The notes below the pieces were generated by a model that did not search any database, was not told where the DNA came from, and worked only from the letters and a program-made list of their open reading frames with translations. 64,000 bases of DNA, taken from Amyelois transitella. Lineage: Eukaryota > Arthropoda > Insecta > Lepidoptera > Pyralidae. The translations under genes were made by a program, and so were the position numbers. The stretch covers positions 4,119,501 to 4,183,500 of the forward strand of contig NC_083510.1 in NCBI RefSeq assembly GCF_032362555.1, read 5' to 3'. Positions 47,001-59,946 of this stretch are shown one piece after another (positions within the stretch are counted from its first letter, which is position 1; each line of letters opens with the position of its first letter).

Positions 47001-48338
47001 ATTCCCAAATTTACGTTGCGGCCTATACAACTTAAAATCCGATTAAAAGGCTCGACCGAAAACCATGAACTAGTTAGGAAAAAGGCGCGATTAACATGTC
47101 AAACGTTTCTTGGAATATTTGCGGGCCTTATCAGGGAAATTCGGTAAGATATGCCGGCCAAGATCCGACCGACTCGTTTCCTTATAAGAACATGCGCCTG
47201 CGTTGCACAACCGCCGCGCAATCCAGAGAAACCGACTTTGTGTAATATCGGGCGTAGAGTTATTAACACAGAACACTGAATAAACCGCCGCGCATTGATC
47301 TTTGCTCTGTGGTGGCGAGAAAATTTTATAACCTTATTTGAGGTTTCGAAAGGGCTTTGATAATTTTGTCATATTTTGGTATTGTGATGCGGTGCAAACT
47401 ACTAACACTGTGGAGTGGACTTTTTTTTACGACTGATTATTTGTGAAGCTTCTGAACTTAAATACGTAATATTTCTGTTCAACTAAAATAATGGCTTGTA
47501 ACTGTTTTAATAAGGATAGTTACATACTTTTATGTGCGTTTGTAAAACCTGTTCAAGCAATGTCATACCTGCTTACCCGGTTTGTTTCTTTAGGATATGT
47601 AAAATATTTTATAGAGCAGAGTTCCTCTATTAAACTATTAAATGTATAAAAGTATAAATTGATACAAAAAGAAAATTGATATATTTATATAGGTACAACA
47701 TAATTAAAAAAAAAAATACTTCAATTTCATAAACACATTATACGAATTTATTTTACTATTTTTGTAAAGAAAATACGCTTGAGTGATCTTTACCTTGAAT
47801 TGAAACGCATTGTTAGAAATAAACGCCATGCTTTATTGAAATGTTGCAAATGAAATTCTTTGGTTTATTTTGCTATTTTTGAATACCTACAAAATCGTTA
47901 TTCTAATTGTATACATTTGAAATAATATTTCGAAACTTTGTAACTTAAATTTCAACATACTGATAATGATTGAATGACATGAGGAATAAAGACGTATTAC
48001 TTTTTTGTATGATCATCATTCTCTTTTTCTGCCCCCGAATATGGCAGAAATAATAGGCTAATATTTTATACTACACTGTCGGCATCAGTTAATTACGTCA
48101 CGTTTTTTTTCTACATTTTTAATTGTTTAACGCTCCTCGAATATTTATTTTGCTTCATACACCTTCATCAGCCTTTTCATGCAATCTCATTCTTGTCTCT
48201 TATTTACATGTTTATCTATTTATTTAAACTAAGATTATCTAACATTTTATTTATTTTCAGCAACAAGTGGCTGTAGCAGCCCCGGTACACTACGCTGCTC
48301 CAGCCGTTGCCCTGCACTCGCCCTACGGATTACACTAA
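44088..48338 (+). CDS. Cuticular protein gene 2, RR-2 chitin-binding type
   Basis: Exons are 44088-44093, 44684-44809, 45508-45604, 45958-46070 and 48261-48338, in continuous frame, giving 139 residues. Exon 1 encodes only Met-Arg before a GTGAGT donor; exon 2 continues [13 protein letters not shown], making a clean signal peptide ending before TPQYG. A short APV/HAP repeat region ([16 protein letters not shown]) precedes the RR-2 domain from about residue 45: [39 protein letters not shown] and NGFNAVV. The C-terminus is Ala/Pro/Val-rich ([13 protein letters not shown]), as often seen in RR-2 proteins. The last intron is 2.2 kb. An alternative reading starts exon 2 upstream at the ATG cluster near 44649, but the CPR family layout favours the microexon. 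Confidence 0.9.
44840..45135. repeat. Dispersed repeat fragments in CPR gene 2 intron 2
   Basis: 44848-44965 is a diverged family 2 piece (AAGGGGTAGGTCAAGAG, then CATACTTCTTTTGCTTC). It is followed by an AAAG-rich tract and a second unit containing ATCTTTATTTGGCGCAAGA, which looks like the 3' end of a retroelement. Confidence 0.45.
46071..48260. other. Long last intron of CPR gene 2
   Basis: No additional exon is recognised in 2.2 kb. The 61-codon minus-strand frame at 47091-47276 lies in a less AT-rich patch but shows no domain. Confidence 0.45.
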
Positions 48339-48675
48339 ACTTTATCATAATAGTTACATTAATCTATTGTACGTCTTGTCCATTCATGTTAGTAAAATAA
48401 TGAGCTATTTTTTTATGATCTTTTTTATGTTTATTTATGATAAACTTTTATTTAGACTTCGTTTTTTTGTGATGATTTTGGTTCAATTTATATTTAATTT
48501 ATTTTTCTCAAAATAATGTTTTTATTATTTTATTCTCATCTACTCAATAGGTTTTTTTTATTTCTCCTTTTATTCATATTGTAGGACAATATCCTTTTAT
48601 ACGGATAATAATATTAAGTATGGTGTTAAAAGGTCATTATGTACTAACTTGAATGAACTTGGTTAAAATACGGTC

Positions 48676-48681
48676 AATAAA
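48676..48681 (+). terminator. Possible polyadenylation signal of CPR gene 2
   Basis: AATAAA lies about 340 nt after the stop codon. No closer perfect hexamer is evident. Confidence 0.35.
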
Positions 48682-51153
48682 TTATTATTCTACTCAAATA
48701 TTATCGTAAAGGTAGACTCAGGGTCTCTGGATATAAGGGGGTAGTTATCAAGTTATCACTTGCGTATAAAGGAGGATGTATTTTGTTTATAATAAGTTAA
48801 TTATTTTGTGGATATTATTGTTCATGTCAATTGCCATTTGTATAGAAGCATCTGAAGTACAAGTATTTTTATGTAATTTTAAGGATATTTTTCCGTATTA
48901 CTATTTATAGAGTCCAATGTACCAACCGTAAATATATGATTATAGTTAAGTAAATTACATCTCATATTTATTGTTTTATTTATTGATGATATAAAACCTG
49001 CGACCCGGAATGCTAAAGCATACAATAAAAACTATCTAAGATTAAATTTTTATCAAATAAGTAAAAATACTTATTTTCAGAAATCATGTATTCCAAAATT
49101 CTTAAAGATAAAAGAAGGAATAATTTATTACTAACACCTCCTATTTACTGGCTATTAGAATAGAGAACTTGACAAATATATACAGTAGGTGAAGTTCAAA
49201 GACCTCATTTTGGATAATGACTTAATTTATAACCTATTAATATAAATGTATCCAATAAATCCCATTATAGACAGTAGAAGAATATTTTGGGCATATGGCC
49301 GCTTTATAAGGAAGCGATGTGTCATTTTATTTTCTGTTATTTTAAACTATCAGTCAACTACCTATGACTATGCTATTTTTGTAAAACTGCAAAAAGTAAC
49401 AAGTTGATAAAGATACATACTTCGCTTGTAACATAGCGAAATCAGAGGGCTCTTTCGTAAGCTCAGGCCGTTGAAATGCATCCTGCGGGATGAGTTGAAC
49501 AATATTGCTTGGTTAATTATTTGGTCGACTAATCCTGCAGAATAAATTTAGGTGAATTGAGTTAACTTAAAAGTGAGTTTCTTTGTATAACTGTTGGCTT
49601 AAGTATAATAATGTGAAAACGTCCCTCCATGGGGGGTTTTAAAATTCTTAAAACATATCTAGGACACGTTATAAAACCAGATACTATAACATGTTTTTAT
49701 GGACATGTTACTTTTGAATTAATTACTGATACGATGCAAATGCCTCAAGTGATCATTACAAATATCATCGAGAAAACAAAATTATGAGTGCGGAAGTAGC
49801 ATAAATCTATAAAGATCGTAGCAAGTGGAAACAGGCGCGATAGTATGCAAAGTGCCAAAAATGACATATTCATATCAATAATGTGAAATCCGTCCATATC
49901 AAAAATACTTAGTTTATTATTATTATAAAATGTATTATAGGAGCTAACAATTACTGTCAGAAATAAATCCAAATAAGTAAATTTACGGCCATTTTTTATT
50001 AATACTTTCCCCACTTTTTCATCTTCTAACAAGTTTTTAAGAATTTAATGAAGACCTTAAATTTTGAAAATGTCAGTTAAAATGTAATTGTCGCTACAAA
50101 ATTGGAGTTTTATAACATTTTTACGATTGTTTTGCTTTAAAAGTTAATCGGAGGCGTTTTGGAGTGCATGATACATTTTTATAAAGAGTAAAACAAGCAT
50201 TGTATAAAATATTTGTGGTTTAAGTAGGAATGCCTATTAAAGAGTTTGAGTTTGCATTTTTAAGGTGCTTGATATATAGATATAAAAAGGTATTTACAGC
50301 TATACAATTTGGCGCAATAAATACTCTTTCTAAAGATCTACGAAAAGATTGAATAGTATTATAGCTTGAAATTAAAACAATGGCCATTAAAAACAAAGTA
50401 ACTTTTATATAAACTGATGATGGCCATAAACTCAAACAAATAGGAAATCACATAAAAAGGCTCCAATAAAAAATTTCTAAGTACGAAACGGTGCTTGAAC
50501 TTGACACACTAGTTTGTTTTATATGCAAAGAATTATACAGAATACCAACTCCACAAAGGTGGGTGGAATCTAAAAGTTGTGAGTTTAGCCCATCATGGTA
50601 GCGCGCCTTATCTAGTGACGTGGACTTTCTTGAAAGGACTCGTCCTAATCGCATGACATCAGGAAAGTGATTTTACACCGTACGATTTGTCTTTTGTAAG
50701 ATTAATAAAAAAAAATGACGGTCGTATAAAGAAATAAGATGAAAACGAAGAAATGTAACGTTTTCATAGTTGTCTATCTGGGAATCGAATCCGGGTCAAA
50801 ATATAAATAAAATAACTACTGCAACACCGTTGCAATCAATATGTTATGATATTTTTTTTTCAACTCAGATGGGACTTTCCAGATGTAAATAAAATTATAG
50901 TTATTGATACTTTTGAAATAAGTGGCAGTTACGGCAAACTTCAGTCAAGTTAACCGTCGAATTGTAGAGTATAAATCACCTCTACAGATATGGGAATCCG
51001 CACCCACAAAGTTTACGGGCCTATGTGACCGTTGTTTCTGCGGTATCACACAAAAAGGAGTCGCCACGAGAGCCTCGGGCTCTGTGGACGAACGTCCTTT
51101 GCCACGTTTTGTAGTTCGATTGATTCTGGGAGCTTTATTTTTCTGAGATCAAC
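48682..51153. other. Intergenic between CPR genes 2 and 3
   Basis: No gene is recognised. A tRNA-like B box (GGATTCGATTCCC on the minus strand, near 50772-50786) with adjacent GCAACGGTGTTGCAGTAG marks a SINE remnant around 50770-50850. The open frame ending at 51146 overlaps the presumed promoter of CPR gene 3 and is not supported as coding. Confidence 0.4.
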
Positions 51154-52978
51154 ATGGAGACGATATTTAAGGTAAGGAATATTGATAAGATAGCAAAAAT
51201 ATATTTAGTTTTTGTAAACAAAATACAATATGCATGATTTTAAATAATATATATTTTTTTTAATTATTAATTAAGAAAAACTAGAAAGTGCCGTGTGGTT
51301 CCCGGCACCAATACAAAAAAGAATAGGACCACTCCATCTCTTTCCCGTGGATGTCGTAAAAGGCGACTAAGGGATAGGCTAACAAACTTGGGATTCTTTT
51401 TTAGGCGAGGGGCTAGCAACCTGTCACTATTGGAATCTCGATTCTATCATTAAGCCAAATGGCTGGATGTGGCCGTTCAGTCTTTTCAAGACTGTTGGCT
51501 CTGTCTACCCCGCAAGGGATATAGACGTGACCATATGTATGTATGTATGTAAAAACTAATATTTGATAAGTGTTTTTAATAACTTTTAATATTCGAAGTA
51601 TAAGCTTCCAATGCCCCATATTATGAGTTAAAGCAATGAAAGTCTTTTCAATAACAGGTTTTTGCGGAATTGTTTTGCTCAGGAATTTTATTTATTCATC
51701 ATTAATCAATACTCGCGGCTCAGAGTAGTGAGGATGCAACTGGAACTTAAGAAGATTAGTATATTTTTCTATGTAGTACTATTAATAATTTCACTATTTA
51801 AAAATTTTATTTTCAGGTTCTTCTAATAGCAATGCCGCTGATATGCGAGAGTCGAATCATTTCGGCGCCGAGACTAAAAAGGTTGACTTCAGCCGAACCA
51901 ATGCCTAGTTACTATTACACAAATATTAATGGTAATATTAAATTTTGTCTGAAGTTTTATTGTCACGTATAGAAAAATGAATATACTTAAAAATATATAT
52001 ATATAGAAAAACCAAAGTTCTAAACTTTTGATAAGTTTTTATGTTCAGCTAAATTTTTTTTTCTACTTTATATCGCAATTCACATTAATAGCTTATTAAA
52101 ATAATTAAAATATCAAGGACTATAATTGAATAATGTTTAAAAAAATGAATTATTTTATTCAGTTTAATTAAAAAATAAAATAAAAAATGATTGAAATATA
52201 CTTAATTAATCAGGTGTTCCTGGCACGTACTCCTTTGGCTACGATAGTTTTGACCCGTCAACTGGCAACACTCAGTACCGTACTGAAGAGCGTTACCCCA
52301 ACGGCACAGTGGTTGGGAGCTACGGGTTTGTGGATGCAAGAGGTCAACCGCAGAGGTTCAGATACGTGGCCGATGTTAATGGATACAGGTGAGACAAATC
52401 TTATATTATTACTGATTTTAAGGTATTTTGTATGTACGGATAAATAACACAAAATAGTATATTTCATTATGGGTTTTTGAGTAATGTGGTAGAGAATGCT
52501 ATTAGCATTAAGACCACCTATTGTACTTTGAGGCTCAATAAAATTTTAAATAAATAAATAAACTGCTATTTATAATTATATGGTACAGTATTATAATACA
52601 AACTGCTGTCTAAAGACTCTAAAGTATTGAAATTTGGAATGTATGTTTCATAAGTAAGTCTAGGGCCACTAAGAGAGGATTTACATAAACTCCCGCTGGA
52701 ACGGAAATTTATCGTTTTACTCGGGCCTACATTATTGTTTAAAAATATTATTATACACTCTTTCATCTTTATATTTTAGAGTAACAAGTGATCCGGTGTT
52801 CACACCTGTCGAGAAACCAATACAGCAATTGTATATGGATACAACCGAGCCTTCCGTGACGTGGTCACGACCAAGAAGACCTAACAGAAACCGAGGAAGC
52901 TACTTCAACAAACTTCCAATACAGAAAACCGTGTATTCTGCGTCAAATAACGAAATACTGCCTGCCTTAGATTACTAA
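51154..52978 (+). CDS. Cuticular protein gene 3, RR-1-like chitin-binding type
   Basis: Exons are 51154-51171, 51817-51931, 52214-52388 and 52780-52978, in continuous frame, giving 168 residues. Exon 1 encodes METIFK and exon 2 starts VLLIAMPLICES, together a signal peptide. The chitin-binding Rebers-Riddiford domain (about residues 45-103) reads YSFGYDSFDPSTGN, RTEERYPNGTVVGSYGFVDA and QRFRYVADVNGYRV. The alternating aromatic residues fit chitin_bind_4, but it lacks the RR-2 blocks EPDG and DGDVV, so I class it RR-1-like. The C-terminal extension of about 65 residues is basic and Asn/Arg-rich (SRPRRPNRNRGSY). A family 1 SINE copy sits in intron 1 and a LINE tail in intron 3. Confidence 0.88.
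51288..51552 (+). repeat. SINE-like repeat, family 1, full length
   Basis: One of the cleanest copies, from GCCGTGTGGTTCCCGGCACC to a TATGTATGTATGTA tail. It lies in intron 1 of CPR gene 3, same strand as the gene. Confidence 0.85.
52490..52562 (+). repeat. LINE 3'-end remnant
   Basis: TGCTATTAGCATTAAGACC, then CTATTGTACTTTGAGGC and an AATAAAATTTTAAATAAATA-type tail. This is the common 3' end of lepidopteran CR1/Jockey-like elements. It lies in intron 3 of CPR gene 3. Confidence 0.6.
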
Positions 52979-53038
52979 AATTGAATAAATCTAAATTTAT
53001 TAAGTTCTTATGTTTATTTAATTCGTAGACGATAAAAT

Positions 53039-53044
53039 AATAAA
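53039..53044 (+). terminator. Polyadenylation signal of CPR gene 3
   Basis: AATAAA lies 60 nt after the stop. Another AATAAA occurs 6 nt after the stop (52984-52989) and is probably too close. Confidence 0.5.
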
Positions 53045-53160
53045 AGAATTCGTTCATGTAATATCTTTTTTAATTCATTTGTGGTTGACAATGTCTTACG
53101 TGTCAGTTGAATAAAAGTCATAAATATAGAATAACAGTAATTTTAGGGGATTCAATTGTG

Positions 53161-54449
53161 ATGAGAATACTAGATATAATTATAGATCGAAACTTAGTTG
53201 TTATAAATATTTTCACTTTTTTTATTCTTATAGTTTATACAAAAGGTAAGCTACTTAGCAAAACTAATTTTGAGGCCTTTTGTTATACTTAAGGAACAAG
53301 TCTATTGGTTCTTTTCTATATACTATGTATACATTTAGTTCTGTTGCATTGAATACATAAAATTTGGTAAACTTTTAGTTTAGAATAATATACATTCTGA
53401 CTCTTGGGATACTACCAAGACTAATTTTATGTTTTCTAGGTTATCCTATTAATAAGAAGGGTATTGACCAAACTGACGAGGAAACTTATGAAAATGGGAC
53501 TGTAGTCGGAAAATATTTCTACAAAGATAGTGAAGGAAATCCGATACATGTCAAGTATTATGCTGATAATACTGGATACGGGTAATTGATGCACTTTGTA
53601 AATCGTTTCCTATATCTTCATAAAGCTAGCAACTTCTATATCACTTCACGATCATCCATTATTAAGCCATCTGGCTAAATGTGGCATTTGAGTTTAAGGA
53701 ATATTGGATTTCCGTACCTCGAAAATGATTTATTTATTTCAATTTAATTGTTTCTAAAATAATGAACAAAGGGTGGACTTAATGCCATAAGGCATTCTTT
53801 GGCCAGTCACATCTTTAGACAAAATTATATTAAGTGAGTAGGTAGATATGTTTTTCCTAAAGCAGACGTCATTTATTCCATATTTAATCATTACCCCGTC
53901 TTGGATGCCTTCCTCATTTATCATGCAGTATTTTTTAAGTATATTTTTGTATTTTAAGCTGAAGTTTCTTTTTATTAAAAGAAATATTGCTTTTTAGAAA
54001 ATATCACAGAAAAGCGTTTGAATAATTTTGCACACAAGAAAGTAGAAAAATACAGGTTGTTAAAATGCTTATTACATTCCAGCGTTGAACTGAAGTCAAT
54101 AAAAAAATACCCAATACGTGAAACGGGATTAAATGTTAATTCAAAATTGAAGAGTTCTTTGAAAACTAATGAAAAATCAGATAGCATACTATCCTATACA
54201 TCTACTTTGAATCCTTTATACGACCGCTCAGAAACAAGCATTACTACTGAGAAATTTATAAAGGATTTAAAGAACAGTAAGTACAAAACAAGTCCTGATT
54301 ATGAAATATTCGTTGATAATGAACTGAATACTCCGAAGAAATGTGGCCAGGACAAGGTTCACGTTTATTCAGAAAAGAATAAGAGAAGGACTCGAAATAC
54401 CCTAAGTGATTTTGATGCGTTAAAGTATTGTGAGCAGATGTTTTCTTAA
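53161..54449 (+). pseudogene. CPR-like gene 4, incomplete or frame-disrupted
   Basis: Two exons join cleanly in phase 1. The first, 53161-53245, is a hydrophobic leader containing LVVINIFTFFILIVYTK. The second, 53440-53581, reads EETYENGTVVGKYFYKDSEG and YYADNTGYG, half of a Rebers-Riddiford chitin-binding domain aligned with exon 3 of CPR gene 3. This exon ends in phase 2 before GTAATT, as in gene 3. The expected last exon begins at 53998 after a good acceptor (GCTTTTTAG), but phase 2 there gives a stop after about 10 codons. A long open frame up to 54449 (Lys/Ser/Asn-rich, ending EQMFS) requires phase 1. The usual FGY-type N-terminal half of the domain is missing. Either an indel has broken a recent tandem copy of gene 3, or an exon is unseen. 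Without the tail the product would be about 84 residues. Confidence 0.55.
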
Positions 54450-55278
54450 ATAAAATTGTAATCATATTTTCTTATCTTTTTTTGTTTTTTTTTTTAAACT
54501 AGGTAACCGAACCAAGTTTCTTAGTTTATTCATTGATTTTTTAGTGAAAAGCATGGGTAACTACGTACGAACTGGTCAATTGATCACCATAACTCTGATC
54601 TTTTTGAATATTCTGCACAGTGCCTTAACTCACTAGTTGTAATTCAATGAATGACCTATGTAAATTGTAAAATGTGCTCTGCTTAATATTACTCAGCACT
54701 AGGGCGTGTGTACAATTGTACATAGACTTTGTAATTGATGTCTAGTAAATTTCAAAAAAGTACTGTTTATGTTATTCCTGGTTATACATTCGTGTAAAAA
54801 ATTTAATCAAAATCCGATTTTGCGTGGAAGAGTGACATCCTCACAAACTTTGGCATTCACAATATAAGTAGGATGATCTTCTGCCTTCTGGTGTTTGTCT
54901 CGGTTACATCCTTATCTTTATGGATTGGAGCCTTTGACCACTGTAAACTTATGAAGATTTTTTTATATAATTATTATCAGTCCAAATCATATATGACCGC
55001 ATATAAATATATATACCATCAAGAAAATTCCATAAACAATAGTTCTTATTGGATAAAAGATACTCAATTATTAATGTTATATGACAACATCGCAATTTCG
55101 TTCTAACAATAGTTACTCTTGTGTAGAACTACCCTTATGGCGTAATAGACAGCGAAAGTATTATGTTGTAGTAATTCTGTATTTCCGAAGTGACGAAATT
55201 AGTTCAAATAGAATAAAATAAATAGTCAATAACTTAACATTTGTGAAAAATATTACTACTGCGCCACACAACTAATAA
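54450..55278. other. Intergenic with retroelement fragment
   Basis: Around 54790-54870 lies TTGCGTGGAAGAGTGACATC, related to the copy at 24240. The 77-codon frame at 54873-55106 starts with a hydrophobic stretch but has no splice partner or domain, so I do not support it. Confidence 0.4.
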
Positions 55279-55465
55279 CATACATACATACACAAATTAC
55301 GCCTCTTTCCCGGAGGGGTAGGCAGAGACCACATCCGTCCACTTGCCACGATCCCTGCGCACTTCTTTCGCCGATTTGATCAAGGTACGGTCGACTAGGC
55401 CTTCCCTCTCCGACAGTCCCATTCATACTTTCTTTGTATATTTGCTTAGTCAACCTGCTTTCATT
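55279..55465 (-). repeat. Dispersed repeat, family 2, longest copy
   Basis: CATACATACATACACA tail, TTACGCCTCTTTCCCGGAGG, GTAGGCAGAGACCAC, then TATTTGCTTAGTCAACCTGC at the head end. Confidence 0.75.
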
Positions 55466-55962
55466 TATCCTCTCGACAAAATAAAGAAAAAATTATCGAT
55501 TTAAACATGATAATAAATAAAAAGGTTGTTAATGGTCTAGGATCGCGTGATTTTGGTATAAATATCATAGTATCACATGTTTAGTCAGTGTATAACTTCC
55601 AATATTACTATGATACCTTAGAGCTAATTTATAATGATACCTTTATTATTTGTCTGTTTTACTTGATATTTGATTTAAAAGTAGCATCGTCTATGTACAC
55701 GTTAGAGTACATAGACAAGGCTTTGGATAATGAGTACAATAAAAACGGCTAAGTTTATCTACACCTTCTACTTAGTTAATTAACTAAATTGACTTTATAT
55801 CAGCACCAATAAACCGTATCACTACACAATTAACTGGTAATGTGGGTAAACTTGTAGGTAATGCTTGTATAATACCGACGTAATGGTAATAGTCAAAGCG
55901 AAACGCGTTGCTATTTGTTACTACCAATAGAATAATGTTATAGCTTGCTGTTGATCATTTGT

Positions 55963-56260
55963 GTCGTGTGGTTCTCGGCACCAATAGAAAAAAAAATAGG
56001 ACTACTAGAATAGAATAGAATAGAATTATCTACTATACTCTATCTAATACTATCTCTTTCCCATGAATTTCGTAAAAGGCGGCTAAAGGATAGGCCAATG
56101 AACTTGGGATTCTTCTTTTAGGCGATGGGCTAGCAACCTGTCACTATTTGAATCTCAATTCTGTCATTAAGCCAAACAGCTGAACGTGGGCTTTCAGTAT
56201 TTTTCAAAACTGTTTGCTTTGCTACCCCGCAAGGGATATAGACGTCATTATATGTATGTT
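55963..56260 (+). repeat. SINE-like repeat, family 1, with internal AGAAT expansion
   Basis: Full-length copy (GTCGTGTGGTTCTCGGCACC to the TATATGTATG tail). Its head region carries a short tandem TAGAATAGAATAGAAT tract. Confidence 0.8.
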
Positions 56261-58796
56261 GATCATTTGTTAAGAATTTGGATAATAATCGCACACATTG
56301 ATCCCTTACGAGGTTAGCTATCATAAGTTTCGGTAGACGTTCAGCCAAGCGGTATATGATGGACCTTTGAGATTAATAATGACAGGTTACTAGCCTATCT
56401 TGGATCAGAATTATCTCAAGTTCATGCATACATATTTATTTCCTCTTTTGGACTTTCTACATCTACGCGTTAAGGGAAGTGAATAGTTAAACGAAATATG
56501 TACCTACATTAAAGTATGAGGTTTTATTATTATAATTTATTCAATAATACTCTTGCAGCTATCGCGTATATACTACTACATTTATGTTGTAAAGGTTCTA
56601 TAAAACTAAGGGATATTATATTGAATAATTTACGAAGATGAGAAAAATGCTTGTGTGTTTTCTAAAGATTAAAATAACTTAATAAAAAATATAATTGAGG
56701 TATTAGGGTATTTGTATATAAAAAAAAGTTCAAAAAAAAATAAACTAATGTGTTTTTGATATGGAACAAATGGAAACACTAAATTAATTGGATATAATTA
56801 CTCAAATCCGCCCACTGTTTAGGAGAACACCTTTATTGGTAGACGGTTAAAAATCTTAAATTTCAACGATTAATCTCTCAATTCCATTTAGGAATTGTAT
56901 GATCCTCGGATACTTCGGATATATTATTTTATTTATGTTCACAAATATAAAAAAAACACTTACTTCAATATAAAACTCTTCCAGTAGACTCGTGAGAGGA
57001 GAAATGATTATAGGTGTGTGCACAAATCTTAGTCTCGACTGAATTATAAATTATGTCAATAGCATAAATATAAAGAAACGAACGTCTAATTAAAAAAAGA
57101 AAGACTTAGTTATAAACAATTTAAGTAGTTCGGATCGTTCTGGACGATGAGGTGACAACCTGTCATTACCTCTAATAACAATATTATCAGTGTAGGTACT
57201 TTTCTTGTGGCTTTTGGCTTTATCTACCCCGTGTAGTATTACAGATTTGATAAATTTCCATGCACCTTTCTATTATTCAGAGCAAGTTAAGCTTACACTT
57301 AAGGTCCTATACATATTGTAATACTGATGTTGAGCTGATGGATTTATTTTGGGTTTTAAGAACCTTATATTTAAATAGCATAATTTAAACTTTACATTGG
57401 TTGTTGATTTTCCTTGTTGACATAGGTATTTATTAATTGAAATAAGTTCTGCAGTATTTTGTCATTATGTGTCATTGGGTGGCCCCATTTTACTAATTTC
57501 TTCACAACACTAGGAATCAGCTACAATGTTAAGCATTTTCGACGGTAAAGACTTACCGTAAGTTTCAGCAGGTGTAGTATAAAGTGGTCGATAACAATCG
57601 ATATAATTTCTTAACCATTTTCTTGAGAAGAAAATAAAGTAAATTACGCAATTACTCTGAACTGAATACGGTATAAAGTTTTGCGCATAATATAACAATG
57701 AAATTATACCATAGCGATTACAGCATCGGTAAGTACGATGAAGTAGTTTCCGATCGACAGTAATGTAGGATAAAGTATAATTTTATCTTTAAGGCCATTT
57801 GCAAATGAGAAACATTACTTTAAATGAAAATGAAATTAAAAAAAAACTTGTGCACGTAAATTGATTTTATAATTGTTCAGGTGGTTAGTTTTGTAGTATT
57901 GGTTTTTATTATCAGAAATATTGTATGCAATATGAAAACGAGTCGACTAAAGACTGTAGTAAGAAAAATCTGATTAGAAATAGAGAACTTTTGAGTCCAT
58001 TTGGTCAAAATAAAGATACGACTCATCATGCGGTACAATGTTCATACTTAGTATGTATAGCTATTTGTGATATAAAAAAATGAAAATAAATTGCAATGCA
58101 CTCAAATCGAGATAAATAGCTCTCTTGTATGGCTTCTTCGATCTGGAAGATTACTTTCGGAACAGATCACTATCATTTTTCTGAATAAAGTTATTATCAT
58201 TAGTCTATAAAAAAAAAAGGCATGTCCATGTTCCATGTCCAATATTTCGTTCAGTTCCAATAGTTTGCCTGTATTGTCTGCCAGTCAGTTACTCGAAAAT
58301 GTTCTTATATTAATAAAAATCCAATAACTCATAGGTATTATTGAAAAAAAAAAAAACTTTTTGAGAGCCGATTGAAGTCATAACTATTTTTTCTAAATTT
58401 TTGTCACATTATACTTGGTTGCTGCAAATAAATGCAATTGTGTGTGAAAGTGCTAACTTATATTAGTGCCATTAAATTAAGGGTACCTTAGTACAGAAGG
58501 CTTATTACCGTCAACTGTAACGGTCACAATTGGATGTAGGAAAGTGGGCTGGTTACGAAACTAACAATGATTTTAGCGTATTTGTGACATATTGTGAGCT
58601 GACCGACTTTGTAATATGAAATGCTCTTTATTTGGTAACATCATGGTGAATCGTATTTTTTTTTTGCTTAGTATAGTTACATACTAGTTCTCGCCCGCAG
58701 GTTCGCTTGCACATGTTATCGCCATTTGAGCATCTCCCACGAAAAGTAACTTGTTGCGGGATGAAAAATATCATACGTTCTTTTAAGTAACTTCTT
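56261..58796. other. Intergenic, AT-rich, few repeats
   Basis: Fragments of the 16190-type repeat (about 56930-57010) and of family 1 (about 57150-57235) can be seen. No gene is recognised. Confidence 0.4.
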
Positions 58797-59062
58797 CTGT
58801 GGTTCCCGGCACCAATACAAAAAAGAATAGGACCACTCCATCTCTTCTCCATTGATGTCGTAAAAGGCGACTAAGGGATAGACTTACAAACTTGAGATTC
58901 TTTTTTTAGGCGATGGGCTAGCAACCTGTCACTATTCGAATCTCAATTCTATCTTAAAGCCAAATAGCTGAACGTGGCCTATCGGTCCGCTCAAGACTGT
59001 TGGCTCTGTCTACCCCGCAAGGGATATATACGTGATTATATGTATGTATGTATGTATGTACT
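58797..59062 (+). repeat. SINE-like repeat, family 1, full length
   Basis: From TGTGGTTCCCGGCACCAATA to a long TATGTATGTATGTATGTA tail. Confidence 0.82.
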
Positions 59063-59498
59063 TCTGTGGTTCTATGCTCTGGCTCAAGGCTCGTTGTAAA
59101 AAGGAGTAGCCACATTTGACAAGTGTCCAGCTAAAAAGATGTTCTTAATGCTCCCTCCGAAACAATGGTTCGATTATTGTTGACTAGGCAATTATTCGAG
59201 ATGCCTCTTTATGTCTTAACTAACTAACTAACTATTACTTAAATAAATGATTCGTGAATATTCTAGCTGCAAAATTTAGAAGCTCGGACTTAAATTTCCG
59301 AGATGATTGAAAATTAAAATAGTTTAAATTCAGTTATCTTCACCATCGTGGAAACAATATGCATATGGTTTTGCTGTACTTAACAAGGATCAGAAATACC
59401 TATAGTATATTTAACTTTAAATAAATATAGCGTCTTCATCACATGTCATACATAGGTTCAAATTAAATACAATCTAGAAAGTAATCAATATGTGTTTT

Positions 59499-59742
59499 GC
59501 CGTGTGGTTTCCGGCACTATAGAATAGAACCATTTCACAGGTTTCCCACGGATGTCGTTAGAGGTGACTAAAGGATAGGCTAATAAACTTGAGATTCCAC
59601 TTATAGGCAATGGGCTAACAACCTGTTACTATTTGAATCCAGCTATTCCATTCATACAGTTGAACATGGCGTTTCAGTCTTCAAGACTGTTGGCTCTGTC
59701 TACCCCGCAAGAGATATAGACGTGACTATTTGTATATATGTA
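59499..59742 (+). repeat. SINE-like repeat, family 1, diverged
   Basis: GCCGTGTGGTTTCCGGCAC to GACGTGACTATTTGTATATA. It is more diverged and slightly shorter than other full copies, and lies about 100 bp upstream of the CPR gene 5 TATA box. Confidence 0.75.
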
Positions 59743-59844
59743 ATCAATGTGTCTAGTATTCAGATTTTATTTATAAATATCATCTTCTGTTACATTATCA
59801 AACGTTATACATTCTGAGAACCTGCCACCACCCCAGCACCCACG

Positions 59845-59851
59845 TATATAA
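59845..59851 (+). promoter_or_regulatory. TATA box of CPR gene 5
   Basis: TATATAA lies about 100 nt before the start codon; a CACTCGGCAC sequence follows about 25-30 nt downstream as a possible start region. Confidence 0.6.
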
Positions 59852-59946
59852 CGCCAGTGAGTTTTCACTCGGCACACTCTGTGTATTGGTTCCGCTGTAG
59901 TTTGCGTGTTGTGTTTTGATAGAACCAGTGTATTGTTGTAGGAGAA

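Noticed and set aside
50922-51146. 74-codon plus-strand frame just before CPR gene 3
   Set aside because: It has no ATG at its start and overlaps the presumed promoter/5' UTR of CPR gene 3.
54873-55106. 77-codon frame with hydrophobic start, possible secreted peptide
   Set aside because: It begins within retroelement-derived sequence, and no splice sites, promoter or conserved cysteines are seen.
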